In this document: positions 43,944 to 57,452 of the stretch, one piece after another
Position numbering within the stretch: the stretch's first letter is position 1
How the letters are laid out: each line of letters begins with the position of its first letter
Assembly (NCBI RefSeq): GCF_001620065.1
Contig: NZ_LQGV01000001.1
Coordinates: forward strand, 1,488,001-1,552,000
From: Microbacterium sp. TNHR37B
Lineage (GTDB): Bacteria; Actinomycetota; Actinomycetes; Actinomycetales; Microbacteriaceae
Direction: 5' to 3'
DNA length: 64,000 nucleotides
Notes under the pieces: generated by a model
What the model was told of the DNA's origin: nothing
The model's database searches: none
Seen by the model: only the letters and a program-made list of their open reading frames with translations
Made by a program: the position numbers and the translations under genes

Positions 43944-45572
43944 ATGACCCCCACCGCCACGGGCACCGCGCCCGCACCCACCCTGACCGTCACCGGGACG
44001 CTCCGCGACCGGTACGACGAGATCCTCACCCCCGACGCCCTCGCCTTCGTCGGCGACCTGCACCTGCGCTTCGCCGGCCGCCGCCACGACCGGCTCGCCG
44101 ACCGCATGCGTCGCCGGTTCGAGATCGGCAACGGGCACGACCCGCGCTTCCGCGACGACACCGCCCACATCCGGGACGATCCGGACTGGCGCGTCGCGGG
44201 GGCTGGACCCGGGCTTCACGACCGCCGCGTGGAGATCACGGGGCCGACCGACCCCAAGATGACGATCAACGCGCTCAACTCCGGGGCTCGGGTGTGGCTG
44301 GCCGATCAGGAGGACGCCACGAGCCCCACATGGCGGAACGTGATCGAAGGCCAGCTCTCGCTGTTCGACGCGATCCGCGGACAGCTGACCTTCACGTCGC
44401 CGGAGGGGAAGCGTTACGAGGTCACGGCGGAGCGCACGCCCACGATCGTGATGCGTCCGCGCGGCTGGCACCTCACCGAGAAGCACATCGAGTTCACCGA
44501 CCGGAACGGACGACGCCTGGCTGCCTCGGGTTCCCTCGTGGACTTCGGTCTCTACTTCTTCCACAACGCGCAGGCGCTCATCGACAACGGCGTGGGGCCC
44601 TGCTTCTACCTCCCCAAGCTCGAGTCGGCCGAGGAGGCGCGGCTGTGGGACGACGTGTTCACCTTCAGTGAGCAGGCCCTCGGGATCCCGCACGGCACGA
44701 TCCGTGCGACGGTCCTCATCGAGACGCTGCCGGCCGCGTTCGAGATGGAGGAGATCCTGTTCGAGCTGCGCGACCACTGCGCGGGCTTGAACGCGGGACG
44801 GTGGGACTACATCTTCTCGATGATCAAGAACTACCGCGGACGCGGCGCACGATTCGTGCTCCCCGACCGCAGCCAGGTGACCATGACGGTGCCGTTCATG
44901 CGCGCCTACACCGAGTTGCTCGTGCAGACCTGCCACAAGCGGGGCGCCTTCGCGATCGGCGGGATGAGCGCATTCATCCCGAACCGGCGCGATCCGGAGG
45001 TCACGGCACAGGCGTTCGAGAAGGTCGCCGCCGACAAACGGCGAGAAGCGGGCGACGGCTTCGACGGCACGTGGGTGGCCCACCCCGACCTGATTCCCGT
45101 GGCTCAGGCGGAGTTCGACGCCGTCCTCGGCGAGCACCCCAACCAGGTGTCGCGCCAGCGCCCCGACGTCACGGTCACCGCGTCGCAGCTGATCGACGTC
45201 CACATCGGCCTTCCCATCACCACCGCCGGCGTGTACGGCAACGTCTCGGTGGCCATCCGCTACCTCGAAGCATGGCTACGGGGGCAGGGCGCCGTCGCGA
45301 TCGACAATCTGATGGAGGATGCCGCCACGGCGGAGATCAGTCGCAGCCAGGTGTGGCAGTGGATCCACCAGGATCGCGTGACCGACGACGGCACGCCCAT
45401 CACGCGCGAGCTCGCGGAAGCTCTCATCACGCGCGTGCTGGGCGAGGTGGAACGGACCGACGGCGACCGGTTCGACGACGCCGCCGAGATCTTCCGAGAG
45501 GTGGCGCTGGGGCAGGACTTCCCGGCGTTCTTGACCGTCCCCGCGTACGCGCGCTTCCTCGGCGAGGGGTGA
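43944..45572 (+). CDS. aceB: Malate synthase A
   Basis: A 542-residue malate synthase of the A isoform. GPTDPKMTINALNSGARVWL, ATVLIETLPAAFEMEEILFE and RGAFAIGGMSAFIPNRRDPE are diagnostic. It condenses glyoxylate with acetyl-CoA. Co-transcribed with aceA; the pair allows growth on acetate, fatty acids or other two-carbon sources. Confidence 0.97.
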   Translation: MTPTATGTAPAPTLTVTGTLRDRYDEILTPDALAFVGDLHLRFAGRRHDRLADRMRRRFEIGNGHDPRFRDDTAHIRDDPDWRVAGAGPGLHDRRVEITGPTDPKMTINALNSGARVWLADQEDATSPTWRNVIEGQLSLFDAIRGQLTFTSPEGKRYEVTAERTPTIVMRPRGWHLTEKHIEFTDRNGRRLAASGSLVDFGLYFFHNAQALIDNGVGPCFYLPKLESAEEARLWDDVFTFSEQALGIPHGTIRATVLIETLPAAFEMEEILFELRDHCAGLNAGRWDYIFSMIKNYRGRGARFVLPDRSQVTMTVPFMRAYTELLVQTCHKRGAFAIGGMSAFIPNRRDPEVTAQAFEKVAADKRREAGDGFDGTWVAHPDLIPVAQAEFDAVLGEHPNQVSRQRPDVTVTASQLIDVHIGLPITTAGVYGNVSVAIRYLEAWLRGQGAVAIDNLMEDAATAEISRSQVWQWIHQDRVTDDGTPITRELAEALITRVLGEVERTDGDRFDDAAEIFREVALGQDFPAFLTVPAYARFLGEG

Positions 45573-45652
45573 GGCCGAGGCGACGGCGCCGGGCGCGGGT
45601 CTTCGGCCCCGTCCGGCGGCGTCGCACGGCGGTGGCGAGCACGCGGGACGAC

Positions 45653-45658
45653 TACGCT
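45653..45658 (+). promoter_or_regulatory. -10 box for leaderless aminotransferase gene
   Basis: TACGCT, 7 nt, GTG at 45666, in the 93-nt gap after aceB. No ribosome-binding site is present, which supports independent leaderless expression. Confidence 0.5.
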
Positions 45659-45665
45659 CTAGAGC

Positions 45666-46883
45666 GTGACCGAAAGCGCTTCTTCTCCTCGTCAGCCCCG
45701 TGTCTCCGCGAAGCTCAGCGCCATCGCCGAATCGGCGACCCTCAAGGTCGACGCGAAGGCGAAGGCACTCCAGGCCGCCGGTCGACCCGTCATCTCCTAC
45801 GCCGCGGGCGAGCCCGATTTCGCGACGCCGCAGTTCATCGTCGACGCCGCGGCCGAAGCCCTGCACGATCCCGCCAACTTCCGCTACACGCCCGCCGCGG
45901 GCCTGCCGGTGCTCCGCGAGGCGATCGCGGCGAAGACCCTCCGCGACTCGGGCCTGGAGGTCGCCCCTTCGCAGGTCATCGTGACCAACGGCGGGAAGCA
46001 GTCGGTCTATCAGGCCTTCCAGGCGGTCGTGAACCCCGGTGACGAAGTGCTGCTCCCCGCCCCGTACTGGACGACCTATCCCGAGGCGATCGCTCTCGCC
46101 GACGGCGTGCCGGTGGAGGTGTTCGCCGGCGCAGACCAGGACTACAAGGTCACCGTCGAGCAGCTCGAGGCGGCCCGCACCGAGAAGACCACGGCGCTCG
46201 TGTTCGTCTCACCCTCCAACCCCACCGGCTCCGTCTACACGGAGGAAGAGACCCGCGCGATCGGTCAGTGGGCTCTCGAGCACGGGATCTGGGTCATCAG
46301 CGACGAGATCTACCAGAACCTCGTCTACGAAGGCGTCCGCGCGGTGTCGATCGTGGAGGCGGTTCCGGAGCTCGCCGGCCAGACGATCCTCGTCAACGGC
46401 GTGGCGAAGACCTACGCCATGACGGGCTGGCGCGTGGGCTGGATGGTGGGGCCGAGCGCCGCGATCAAGGTCGCCGCCAACCTGCAGTCGCACCTGACCT
46501 CGAACGTCAACAACATCGCGCAGCGCGCCGCCCTGGCCGCCCTCACCGGCCCCCAGGACGAGGCCGAGCAGATGCGGCAGGCGTTCGACCGGCGTCGGCG
46601 CCTGATCGTGTCGGAGCTGGCGAAGATCCCGGGGGTCACGGTGCCGAACCCCCTCGGCGCCTTCTACGTCTACCCCGACGTCCGTGGCCTGCTCGGACGC
46701 GAGTGGCGGGGAAAGACGGTGACCACCTCTCTGGAGCTGGCCGACCTGATCCTCGACGAGGCGGAGGTGGCCGTCGTGCCCGGCGAGGCGTTCGGCCCGA
46801 GCGGATACCTCCGGCTGTCGTACGCCCTCGGCGACGACGCGCTCCGGGAAGGCGTGCAGCGGCTGCAGTCGCTCTTCGCCTGA
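45666..46883 (+). CDS. aspC: Class-I aspartate/aromatic aminotransferase
   Basis: A 405-residue PLP enzyme of the Iγ/Iβ type. [60 protein letters not shown] and the PLP Lys in [20 protein letters not shown] are seen. It interconverts aspartate and 2-oxoglutarate with oxaloacetate and glutamate. GTG start at 45666. Confidence 0.92.
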   Translation: MTESASSPRQPRVSAKLSAIAESATLKVDAKAKALQAAGRPVISYAAGEPDFATPQFIVDAAAEALHDPANFRYTPAAGLPVLREAIAAKTLRDSGLEVAPSQVIVTNGGKQSVYQAFQAVVNPGDEVLLPAPYWTTYPEAIALADGVPVEVFAGADQDYKVTVEQLEAARTEKTTALVFVSPSNPTGSVYTEEETRAIGQWALEHGIWVISDEIYQNLVYEGVRAVSIVEAVPELAGQTILVNGVAKTYAMTGWRVGWMVGPSAAIKVAANLQSHLTSNVNNIAQRAALAALTGPQDEAEQMRQAFDRRRRLIVSELAKIPGVTVPNPLGAFYVYPDVRGLLGREWRGKTVTTSLELADLILDEAEVAVVPGEAFGPSGYLRLSYALGDDALREGVQRLQSLFA

Positions 46884-46887
46884 CGCC

Positions 46888-46918
46888 GCGGTGCCGTGCG
46901 GTGCCGGCGCGGTGCCGT
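46888..46918. repeat. Short 10-mer repeats after aspC
   Basis: Three copies of GCGGTGCCGT/G (46888-46897, 46898-46907, 46909-46918) followed by a partial GGGGTGC lie between the convergent aspC and murB stops. The stretch occupies the place of a terminator but forms no clear stem. Confidence 0.6.
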
Positions 46919-46927
46919 GGGGTGCGA

Positions 46928-48064
46928 TTACAGTTCGACGCCGACGAGCACCGGCTCCGGCTGCAGCACGAGGCCGAACTCCGACTGCACCCGACCCCGG
47001 ATGAACCGTGCGAGCTGCGCGAGCTCGCCCGCCGATGCGCCGCCGCGATTGGTGAGGGCGAGCGCGTGCTTGGTCGACAGGCCCGCGCGCGACCGCGGCA
47101 GGGAGAAGCCCTTCCGCAGGCCCGAGTGCTCGATGAGCCACGCCGCGCTCACCTTGACGTCGGGCTCCTGCGTCGCGGGCGCCGGGACGATGCCGTCATA
47201 GCGGTCGAGAGGGATCACCGTGATCGGATCGAGGTCGACCGAAACGGGCCACCGCGGACACTCGGGCGGGAGAGTGCGTGCGAAGGCCGCCGACACGATC
47301 GCGTTCTGGAAGAACGATCCGGCGCTGAAGGTGTCGGGATCGGTCGGATCGAGGACCATCCCCTTCCGGGCGCGCGTGGCGAGCACGGTGTCGCGGATCC
47401 ACGCCAGCGAGGCCGTCGCATCCGCGGGAAGCCCGAGGGACTGCCGCAACTGCGCACCGGCGACGGGGATCTCGGCGTGACCGACCTGGGCCAGCTCGAG
47501 CGTGATCGACAGCACGACCGCGTCACGCCGGGCCGCGTCTCCGTAGTGGGCCTTCAGCACCGAGGTGCGAAAACCCAGCTCGAGCTCGGCGGCGGGGACG
47601 ACCACGACCTCGTGGGTGTCCTGGTCGAGCAGCTCCACCTCGACGAGAGTCTGGACGAGCTCCTGACCGTAGGCCCCGATGTTCTGCACGGGAGACGCGC
47701 CGGCGGTTCCGGGGATACCCGACATCGCTTCGATGCCCTGCAGCCCCGACCGGACGGTGAAGGCGACCAGGTCGTCCCAGTCGTGGCCGGCTTCGGCCTT
47801 CACGCGAAGCATGCCGGGGCGCTCCGACGGCAGGACCTCCAGCCCTTGCGTCCGAACGAGCACGACTGTGCCGTCGAACGGTTCGTCCCCGACCAGCAGG
47901 TTGGAGCCGCCACCCACCACGAGCACGCGCTCGCCCTCACTCCACAGGTCGCGCAGGTGCGCCACGAGTTCGTCGCGCGTCCGGGCTTCCACCATCCGCC
48001 GCGGCGTCGCACCGGCACGCAGCGTCGTCAGCTCGGCGAGAGGGCGAGGCTCGATCTCGGTCAT
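46928..48064 (-). CDS. murB: UDP-N-acetylenolpyruvoylglucosamine reductase
   Basis: A 378-residue FAD enzyme of peptidoglycan precursor synthesis. VLVVGGGSNLLVGDEPFDGT binds FAD, and GIPGTAGASPVQNIGAYGQE, the catalytic Ser in SAGSFFQNA and the Glu in LQPEPVLVGVEL complete the site. It reduces the enolpyruvyl group with NADPH. It lies 2 nt after the MaoC gene, an association of murB with a MaoC hydratase pair often seen in actinobacteria. Confidence 0.96.
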   Translation of the reverse strand: MTEIEPRPLAELTTLRAGATPRRMVEARTRDELVAHLRDLWSEGERVLVVGGGSNLLVGDEPFDGTVVLVRTQGLEVLPSERPGMLRVKAEAGHDWDDLVAFTVRSGLQGIEAMSGIPGTAGASPVQNIGAYGQELVQTLVEVELLDQDTHEVVVVPAAELELGFRTSVLKAHYGDAARRDAVVLSITLELAQVGHAEIPVAGAQLRQSLGLPADATASLAWIRDTVLATRARKGMVLDPTDPDTFSAGSFFQNAIVSAAFARTLPPECPRWPVSVDLDPITVIPLDRYDGIVPAPATQEPDVKVSAAWLIEHSGLRKGFSLPRSRAGLSTKHALALTNRGGASAGELAQLARFIRGRVQSEFGLVLQPEPVLVGVEL

Positions 48065-48066
48065 CG

Positions 48067-48474
48067 TCAGGCCGCGAGGCGCACGCGCACCTGCGCCTTG
48101 CCCAGCACGACGGTGTCACCGTGCGAGACCGTCAGGTCGATCCGCGCCGCTTGCTCGTCGAGGGCGCCGACCTTGGCGACGACGGTCAGGTCTGCGCCGT
48201 TCTCGGCGTCGACGACGACGGGGCGGGTGAAGCGAACGCCGTACTCGAGAATCCGGCCGCTGTCACCCAACCATTCGACGATCGTCTCGACGGCGAGCCC
48301 CATCGTGAGCATTCCGTGGGCCAGGACGCCGGGCAGCCCGACGCGCTCGGCGACATCGTCGCGATAGTGGATGGGGTTGAAGTCGCCCGAGGCCCCTGCG
48401 TAGCGCACGAGCGATTCGCGGGTGAGGTGCACCGACCTCTCGGCGACGACCGATCCGATCTCGAGCGCGCTCAC
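48067..48474 (-). CDS. MaoC-domain dehydratase subunit (HadB-like)
   Basis: A 135-residue hot-dog protein with the hydratase-2 motif GASGDFNPIHYRDD and GVLAHGMLTMGLAVE. The catalytic Asp and His are present. It should pair with the upstream subunit to dehydrate 3-hydroxyacyl-ACP, as HadAB does in mycobacteria. Overlap with the upstream stop (ATGA) supports a 1:1 complex. Confidence 0.9.
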   Translation of the reverse strand: MSALEIGSVVAERSVHLTRESLVRYAGASGDFNPIHYRDDVAERVGLPGVLAHGMLTMGLAVETIVEWLGDSGRILEYGVRFTRPVVVDAENGADLTVVAKVGALDEQAARIDLTVSHGDTVVLGKAQVRVRLAA

Positions 48475-48917
48475 TCTTCTCCTCCGATCAGCAGCACCGA
48501 GACGGCGGTGACGACGTGATCGCCCGCCGCATCGGAGATCTCTGCTTCGCTGGTCACCATCGCGCCCTTGCCGAACGGGCGCACCCCTGTCACCTGGAGC
48601 CGAGCGGTCAGCTCGTCACCGGCGACGATCGGTCGCGAATAGCGGAACCGCTGCTCGGCGTGCACGGTGCGCTCGAGGGCGATGCCCGAGTCGGGTTCAG
48701 CGAGCAGCTGCTGCAGCGTGAGGTCCTGGATCACCATGGCGAACGTGGGGGGAGCCACCACGTCGGCGTATCCGAGCGTGCGGGCCACCTCGGGGTCGAG
48801 GTGCTGCGCATCGGTCGCGAACACGGCGCGCGCGAACTCCCGCACCTTCTCACGTCCGACCAGATACGGAGGGGTCGGTGGGAACTCACGACCGACCAGT
48901 TCAGGATTCACAGGCAC
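48471..48917 (-). CDS. FAS1-type dehydratase subunit (HadA-like)
   Basis: A 148-residue hot-dog protein beginning with GTG at 48917. VGREFPPTPPYLVGREKVRE and GYADVVAPPTFAMVIQDLT match MaoC_dehydrat_N/HadA. It lacks the catalytic hydratase-2 motif, so it is probably the substrate-binding partner of the downstream subunit. TAGACT lies 6 nt before the start, with no ribosome-binding site. Confidence 0.9.
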   Translation of the reverse strand: MPVNPELVGREFPPTPPYLVGREKVREFARAVFATDAQHLDPEVARTLGYADVVAPPTFAMVIQDLTLQQLLAEPDSGIALERTVHAEQRFRYSRPIVAGDELTARLQVTGVRPFGKGAMVTSEAEISDAAGDHVVTAVSVLLIGGEE

Positions 48918-48923
48918 CCGTCG

Positions 48924-48929
48924 AGTCTA
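48924..48929 (-). promoter_or_regulatory. -10 box for leaderless hadA-like gene
   Basis: TAGACT, 6 nt, GTG (48917) on the minus strand, the same hexamer as before the GNAT gene. It would drive the hadA-hadB-murB unit. Confidence 0.5.
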
Positions 48930-48982
48930 TCGACGCGGCCGGAGGCCGACGCCGGCCGATCCCGTGACAACTCCCCGTCCCG

Positions 48983-49777
48983 TCAGTCCCGACGCCGCGC
49001 ACGCCAGGCGCGCACCGACAGCTGCGACGCGATGAACAGCAGGAAGGCGGCGAAGAGGATGTTCGACACGAACGGGTCGAGGAGCGTGGCCACCCACGCG
49101 CCGACGGCGGTCGTGGTGCACGCGGCGACCCCGATCAGGGCGGCTGCCAGCAGGTCGACGTTCGCGCGGCGGACGTTGCCGATCGTCCCGGAGATCGCGG
49201 TGGGGATCATCATGAGCAACGACGTGCCCTTGGCGATCAGGTCGCTGGTACCGAAGAGGAACATCAGGGCGGGAACGACGATCACCCCGCCGCCGACGCC
49301 GAGGAGCCCGGCCATGATCCCCGTGAAGACGCCGAGACCCGCGAGCCCCAGACCGGTGAGCCACGTCAGCTCCAGCTCCGCGTCGCGCGAGGGAACGACG
49401 ACGAACAGCATCACGATCACGACGAGGAGGAAGCCGACGAACCCCCACCGCAGCGCGTTCTGCGGGAGGCGCGCCAGAAGCCAGGTGCCGATCTGCGCTC
49501 CGACGACGGCCCCCGCCGCGAGGATGAGGGCGGGAATCCAGGCCACAGACCCGTGGATCGCGTAGGAGACCACCCCGACGGTGGCCGTCGGCACGATGGC
49601 CGCGAGCGATGTGCCGGCCGCGAGCCGTTGGTCGAAGTGCAGCAGCAGGAGGAGCATCGGCACGATCACCGTTCCGCCGCCGACCCCGAACAGACCCGAC
49701 AGCAGCCCCGCGATCAGGCCGATCGCGATGCACGAGAGGACGAAACGGGGCGAGCGACGAGCAACCGCCGCCGTCAC
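48983..49777 (-). CDS. TauE/SafE-family anion permease
   Basis: A 264-residue membrane protein with about eight helices. Two internal repeats each carry the family motif: GLLSGLFGVGGGTVIVPMLL near the N-terminus and GLLGVGGGVIVVPALMFLFG in the second half. The family exports sulfite or sulfonated acids; the substrate here is unknown. Its ATG overlaps the upstream ABC exporter stop (ATGA), an odd partner that suggests a shared transcript rather than a shared function. Confidence 0.9.
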   Translation of the reverse strand: MTAAVARRSPRFVLSCIAIGLIAGLLSGLFGVGGGTVIVPMLLLLLHFDQRLAAGTSLAAIVPTATVGVVSYAIHGSVAWIPALILAAGAVVGAQIGTWLLARLPQNALRWGFVGFLLVVIVMLFVVVPSRDAELELTWLTGLGLAGLGVFTGIMAGLLGVGGGVIVVPALMFLFGTSDLIAKGTSLLMMIPTAISGTIGNVRRANVDLLAAALIGVAACTTTAVGAWVATLLDPFVSNILFAAFLLFIASQLSVRAWRARRRD

Positions 49778-51833
49778 GCCGTCGTCTCCGACTCTCCCGC
49801 TTCCGCGTCCGCCCGCGCGAGCTGCTCCACGTGGTCATCGACCGCGGCCTTCTCGAACTGCGACCGGTACAGCCGCCAGTAGGCGCCCTGCGCGGCGATC
49901 AGCTCGTCGTGGCTGCCCTTCTCGACGATGTCGCCGTGCTCCATGACGAGGATCAGGTCTGCGTCGCGGATGGTCGACAACCGGTGCGCGATGACGAACG
50001 AGGTCCGCCCCTCGCGCAACGCCGACATCGCGTGTTGCAGCAGCAACTCCGTGCGGGTGTCGACCGAGCTCGTCGCCTCGTCGAGGATCAGCACGGCCGG
50101 TTGCGCGACGAACGCGCGCGCGATCGTGATGAGCTGCTTCTCACCGGCCGAGACGTTCGCCGCGTCCTCATCGAGGACCGTGTCATAGCCGTCGGGAAGC
50201 GAGTGCACGAACCGGTCGACGCGCGTGGCCACCGCGGCATCGACGATCTCGTCGTCGGTGGCCGATTCGTTGCCGTAGCGGATGTTCTCGCGGATAGTCC
50301 CCGCGAACAGCCAGGGATCCTGCAGCACCATCCCCGTGCGCGAGCGCACCTCGTCGCGGGTGAGCTCGGCGATGTCCTGACCGTCGAGCAGGATGCGGCC
50401 GCCGTCGAGCTCGTAGAACCGCATCAAGAGATTCACGAGCGTCGTCTTCCCGGCGCCGGTCGGTCCGACGATCGCCACGGTCTGCCCGGGTTCGACGCGG
50501 AACGACAGATCGCGGATCAGCGGCTTGTCGGGCGAGTACGAGAAAGCGACGTTCTGGAACTCGATGACGCCGCGTCCGGGCGCGAGCTCGGGCGAGTCCC
50601 CGGCGTCGGGCTCCTGTTCGGGCTCATCGAGGAGCTGGAACACCCGCTCCGCCGACGCCGTGCCCGACTGCACGACGGCCGCCATGCCGCCAAGCTCGGA
50701 GAGCGGCTGGGTGAACTGCTGCGAGTACTGGATGAAGGCCTGCACGTCGCCGAGACGCAGTTGTCCGGAGGCCACCATGAGACCGCCGAGCACAGCGATG
50801 CCCACGTAGCTCAGGCTGCCGATGAACATCATTGACGGCATCATCAGCCCCGAGAGGAACTGGGCCTTGAAGGCGGCCTGGTAGAGCTCCTCGTTCTCCT
50901 CCTGGAACCGCTCGCGAGCGTCCTCCTCGCGACCGTAGACCCGCACGAGCGCGTGACCCGAGAACGACTCCTCCACACGGGCGTTGAGGCGGCCGACCTT
51001 CTTCCACTGCGTCGCGAACGCCTTCTGCGAGCGGGGACCGATGACGCCGAAAACGACCGCCATCAGCGGGAGAGCGATGAGAGCGACGATCGCCAGCTGC
51101 CACGAGATCGAGAACATCATGATGAGCACGCCCACCACCGTGAGGATGTTGGTGACCGCGGTGGACAGCGCTTGCTGCATCGTCTGGGTGATGTTGTCGA
51201 TGTCGTTGGTGACGCGCGAGATGAGCTCGCCTCGCTGCACCCGGTCGAAGTACGACAGCGGGAGGCGGTTGATCTTGGCCTCCACGTCTTCGCGCAGACG
51301 CCACATCGACCGCACCATGATCACGTTGATCACGTAACCCTGGAGCCACGTCAGGATGGAGGAGACCACGTAGATCGCGAGCACTCCGACCACGACCCAC
51401 CGGAGCCGGTCGAAATCGACGCCGGCCCCGACCTGGAAGTCGTGCATCGCGGCGACCATGTCGGCGCGATCGGTGTCGCCCGACGCGCGCAGCGCCTCGA
51501 CGACGGCCGCCTGGCTGGTGCCCGGAGCGAAGAACTCCGTGAGCGAGCGCGAGACGACGCCCTCGAAGATCAAGTTGGTCGCCTCACCGAGCACCTTGGG
51601 CGCGATGACCGCGAGGACGACACCGATGGCGCCGAGCGTGGAGACGAAGATGAAGGCCCACTTGTGCGGGGCGAGGAGTCCGATCATCCGCGCGAAACTC
51701 TTGCCGAAGTTGGCCGCCTTGCCCGGCGCAACGGAGTCCCAGTCGCCGGAGGTCAGTCGCGCCTGCTCGGCGCGCTCGCTCTCGAGGCGTTCCTCTTCGG
51801 TCATCGTCGCGTCGGACGACGTGTCGGGCGCGC

Positions 51834-51837
<4 letters not shown>
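49774..51837 (-). CDS. ABC multidrug exporter half-transporter, canonical-site subunit
   Basis: A 687-residue membrane-ATPase fusion. It has six helices and a long N-terminal cytoplasmic stretch (NFGKSFARMIGLLAPHKWAF). The ATPase has Walker A VGPTGAGKTTLVN, Walker B VLILDEATSSVD with the catalytic Glu, and a degenerate signature VSAGEKQ. Paired with the next entry it should form a heterodimer where this subunit supplies the active Walker site. Starts overlap (ATGA), so subunits are made together. Confidence 0.93.
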
Positions 51838-53561
<1,724 letters not shown>

Positions 53562-53688
53562 GCCGCACCTCCGAGATAGGCCGTGGGGGGAGAACGGTTC
53601 ATGCTAGCGCCGTCCTCCGACACCGGCGGAGCCGGATCGGCCGGTGTTCGCTGTCAGCATGCGCATTCGCCGTCTGCGCGCGCCGCAA

Positions 53689-53733
53689 GGAGTGGACCGC
53701 GCCTCTGGACGGAGCGTGAGGCGGGTCCACTCC
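53689..53733 (-). terminator. Terminator of the 80-residue protein gene
   Basis: Stem GGAGTGGACC (53689-53698) with GGTCCACTCC (53724-53733) plus an inner CGCCTC/GAGGCG stem. It begins 12 nt past the small gene's stop on the minus strand. Confidence 0.75.
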
Positions 53734-53744
53734 TCGGCGATCGA

Positions 53745-53987
53745 TCAGGCGACGCGCGGTACCGCGGCAGTCGTGCGCGTCCACCGTCCGTCGAACACGC
53801 GCCGATGCGGCAGCTGGTCGTGACCAGAGCCCGGGCAGACCACCGAGACCCGGAAGGTCTCGGAGGTGCGGTCGGTGAACCACTGCGCTTCGCGGTCGAC
53901 CTGGTCGACGACCCGCTCCGTGAGCAGCTCGACATTGTCGTGGTCAGGACAGCGGAAGGCAGCCGGAACCAACGTGATATCGCTCAT
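53745..53987 (-). CDS. Small hypothetical protein
   Basis: An 80-residue soluble protein, unknown family. It begins MSDITLVPAAFRCPDHDNVE and has two Cys residues (FRCPDH, VVCPGSG) that could bind metal or form a disulfide, and a Glu/Asp-rich middle. GGGGGA precedes ATG 53987 and a terminator follows the stop, which support it being a real single-gene unit. Confidence 0.6.
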   Translation of the reverse strand: MSDITLVPAAFRCPDHDNVELLTERVVDQVDREAQWFTDRTSETFRVSVVCPGSGHDQLPHRRVFDGRWTRTTAAVPRVA

Positions 53988-54093
53988 CGAATCCCCCCAG
54001 TGATCGATGCACGGGACCCCCATCCCGTCGATATCCAGTGATACCAGGTCCAGCCTGCCAGCGGCAACTGCCGGGCCCGGTGTCACCGCTGCA

Positions 54094-55611
<1,518 letters not shown>

Positions 55612-56190
55612 CTAGTTCGGCGTGGACCGATGAAGGCCGACGACCGCCAGGAGCGTGCTGGCGAGAACGAAGGCGGTTCCGCCGAGCAAGAGGGAGAGGG
55701 CAGGGTTGATGCCCGCCAGAGGCCATGCCCAGGGCTGCACGACGGAGTCGATTCGCCCGAACAACGTGCAAAGAAGGATGTACAGCGCGGGTGCGACGCC
55801 CTGGTAGGTGGAGCTGACCATGACTCCTGCGGTGAACTGGATCGCGAGCAGCCAGAGAAGTATGCCTGCGTAGGACGGGCCCGCGGGGCCCCCACTCACA
55901 CCGACTACGACAGCGATCAGCAGCGATGGAGCGAGTTGCGCCAGCACGATCAGGAGCGCGATGACGCCCGCGCTCCGGGAGGGCACGGTGCGGTCTTTCG
56001 GCCACGTGTGGACGATGCCGGGGGCGATCAGCAGTGTGGCCAGCAGCGCGATCAGCAGCGCGAGCGGCGCGTCGCCGCCGGGGCCGGGGAGACCGACGAT
56101 GATCGCGCCGAAGCCCGAGCCGATAAGGGCGAGAGTCGCCTGGACGACGGCGATCCAGGTGGTGCGGGAGGTCTTGAACGCGAGTCTCAC
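55612..56190 (-). CDS. ABC transporter membrane subunit, unknown substrate
   Basis: A 192-residue membrane protein with about six hydrophobic segments (TWIAVVQATLALIGSGFGAI, ALLIALLATLLIAPGIVHTW, VIALLIVLAQLAPSLLIAVV). It begins with GTG overlapping the stop of the upstream permease gene. No specific family is recognised. Position as third gene after an ATPase and a larger membrane protein indicates it is part of that transporter. Confidence 0.75.
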   Translation of the reverse strand: MRLAFKTSRTTWIAVVQATLALIGSGFGAIIVGLPGPGGDAPLALLIALLATLLIAPGIVHTWPKDRTVPSRSAGVIALLIVLAQLAPSLLIAVVVGVSGGPAGPSYAGILLWLLAIQFTAGVMVSSTYQGVAPALYILLCTLFGRIDSVVQPWAWPLAGINPALSLLLGGTAFVLASTLLAVVGLHRSTPN

Positions 56191-57446
56191 GGAGCCCCCG
56201 GTGGGAGCGTGCCACAGTCGCCGAGGGAGGCGATGGCCGCGTTGATCCACGTCGCTTGCTCCGTCGGCGACCGCTCCAGGAGCACGTCGAGGTATGACTC
56301 GGGATCGTCGGCGGAGGAACCCGCACCCGGGGTGCCGAGCAACGTCCCCTCCAACCAGCCGTAGGTGGTGAAGAGCGCCGCGCTCCGCGCCAGCGATCGT
56401 TCTTCATCATCGGCCTCACACGTCCCATCAGGGATCGCACCCGCAAGCGAGGTGGCGATCTCCTCCGTCGTCATCCCCGGGATGAACCCGAACGGGAGGA
56501 TTCCTCGATCCTCGGGCTCGCGCGTGGCGACGACTCTGGTGGCCAGTGGCACGCCGGCATCGATCACACGCTGAACCATGGTCTGCACGCTTCTCACGAC
56601 GGCCGGATCCCACTGTTCCGGGTAGAGGCAGACCGTGACCGCCGCCTGCGTGCAGGTGAGATCGCGTTCGTCGCGAGCCTCCGCCGCGCTCGGCCCGAGG
56701 CCCTGCGCGGCCACAACACCGAGCACGAAACCGACCGCCATCAGCGACGAGCCCGCGGCCGTAGCCGTGGCGGTGGAGATCACCGGAATCCGCAACGCCG
56801 CCGATGCCAACAGGATCAAGCCGACTCCCGCCAGCACGGAGAACGCGCTGACCGAGGCGATCGAGCTGGCTGCGGGCTGCTGGTCGTAGAAGCAGCACGT
56901 CTCCAACACGAGCCCCGCCAGGTGGCGAAGCTCGAACCAGTCCACCACCCCGGTGAATCCCAGCCAGACATAGCTGGCCGCCAACGCGGCAGGAATCGCG
57001 AACACCGGGCGAAGAACACTCCCGCACATCAGTCCCAGCGCCGTGTGGAAGAAGAGCATCGCGAGCAGCGCTCCGATCAGACCCCACGGCGGGGCTCCCT
57101 GGCCCCCCGAAGCGCTGAACGCCACGATCACGACGGCCACAGCCTGAGCGGCGACGCCGCCGACGTAGTTCGGCCAGAACGCATCAAGCAGAATACGGGC
57201 CGGGGCGCGAACAGCAAGCGCATTCTCCTCCCGGCGCACTCGAAGCCGAGCCGCGTCGAGCGCCGCTCCCGTGGAAGCGACCGCCGCTGGAACGATGATC
57301 AACAGAACCGAATGCGCAACGATCCACGTCCACCAGTCCAAGACCAGCAGTGCAGGAGAAAGCTGGGCAACGATTACCAGCAGGGGGACGGCAGGGAGCA
57401 GCAGCCACAGGATCGCTCGGCGACGAAGAGGAAGCGGTGACCTCAT
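56187..57446 (-). CDS. ABC transporter permease with extracytoplasmic C-terminal domain
   Basis: A 419-residue protein. About six or seven membrane segments span residues 10-265. A hydrophilic, probably external domain of 150 residues follows. It has several Cys residues (DLTCTQAAVTVCLYPEQW, PDGTCEADD, LGDCGTLPP) that may form disulfides. Similar permeases with an outer domain occur beside ABC ATPases in Streptomyces. It lies 6 nt after the ATPase gene. The outer domain may handle a secreted peptide or protein; that is inference. Confidence 0.75.
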   Translation of the reverse strand: MRSPLPLRRRAILWLLLPAVPLLVIVAQLSPALLVLDWWTWIVAHSVLLIIVPAAVASTGAALDAARLRVRREENALAVRAPARILLDAFWPNYVGGVAAQAVAVVIVAFSASGGQGAPPWGLIGALLAMLFFHTALGLMCGSVLRPVFAIPAALAASYVWLGFTGVVDWFELRHLAGLVLETCCFYDQQPAASSIASVSAFSVLAGVGLILLASAALRIPVISTATATAAGSSLMAVGFVLGVVAAQGLGPSAAEARDERDLTCTQAAVTVCLYPEQWDPAVVRSVQTMVQRVIDAGVPLATRVVATREPEDRGILPFGFIPGMTTEEIATSLAGAIPDGTCEADDEERSLARSAALFTTYGWLEGTLLGTPGAGSSADDPESYLDVLLERSPTEQATWINAAIASLGDCGTLPPGAP

Positions 57447-57452
57447 CCAGAC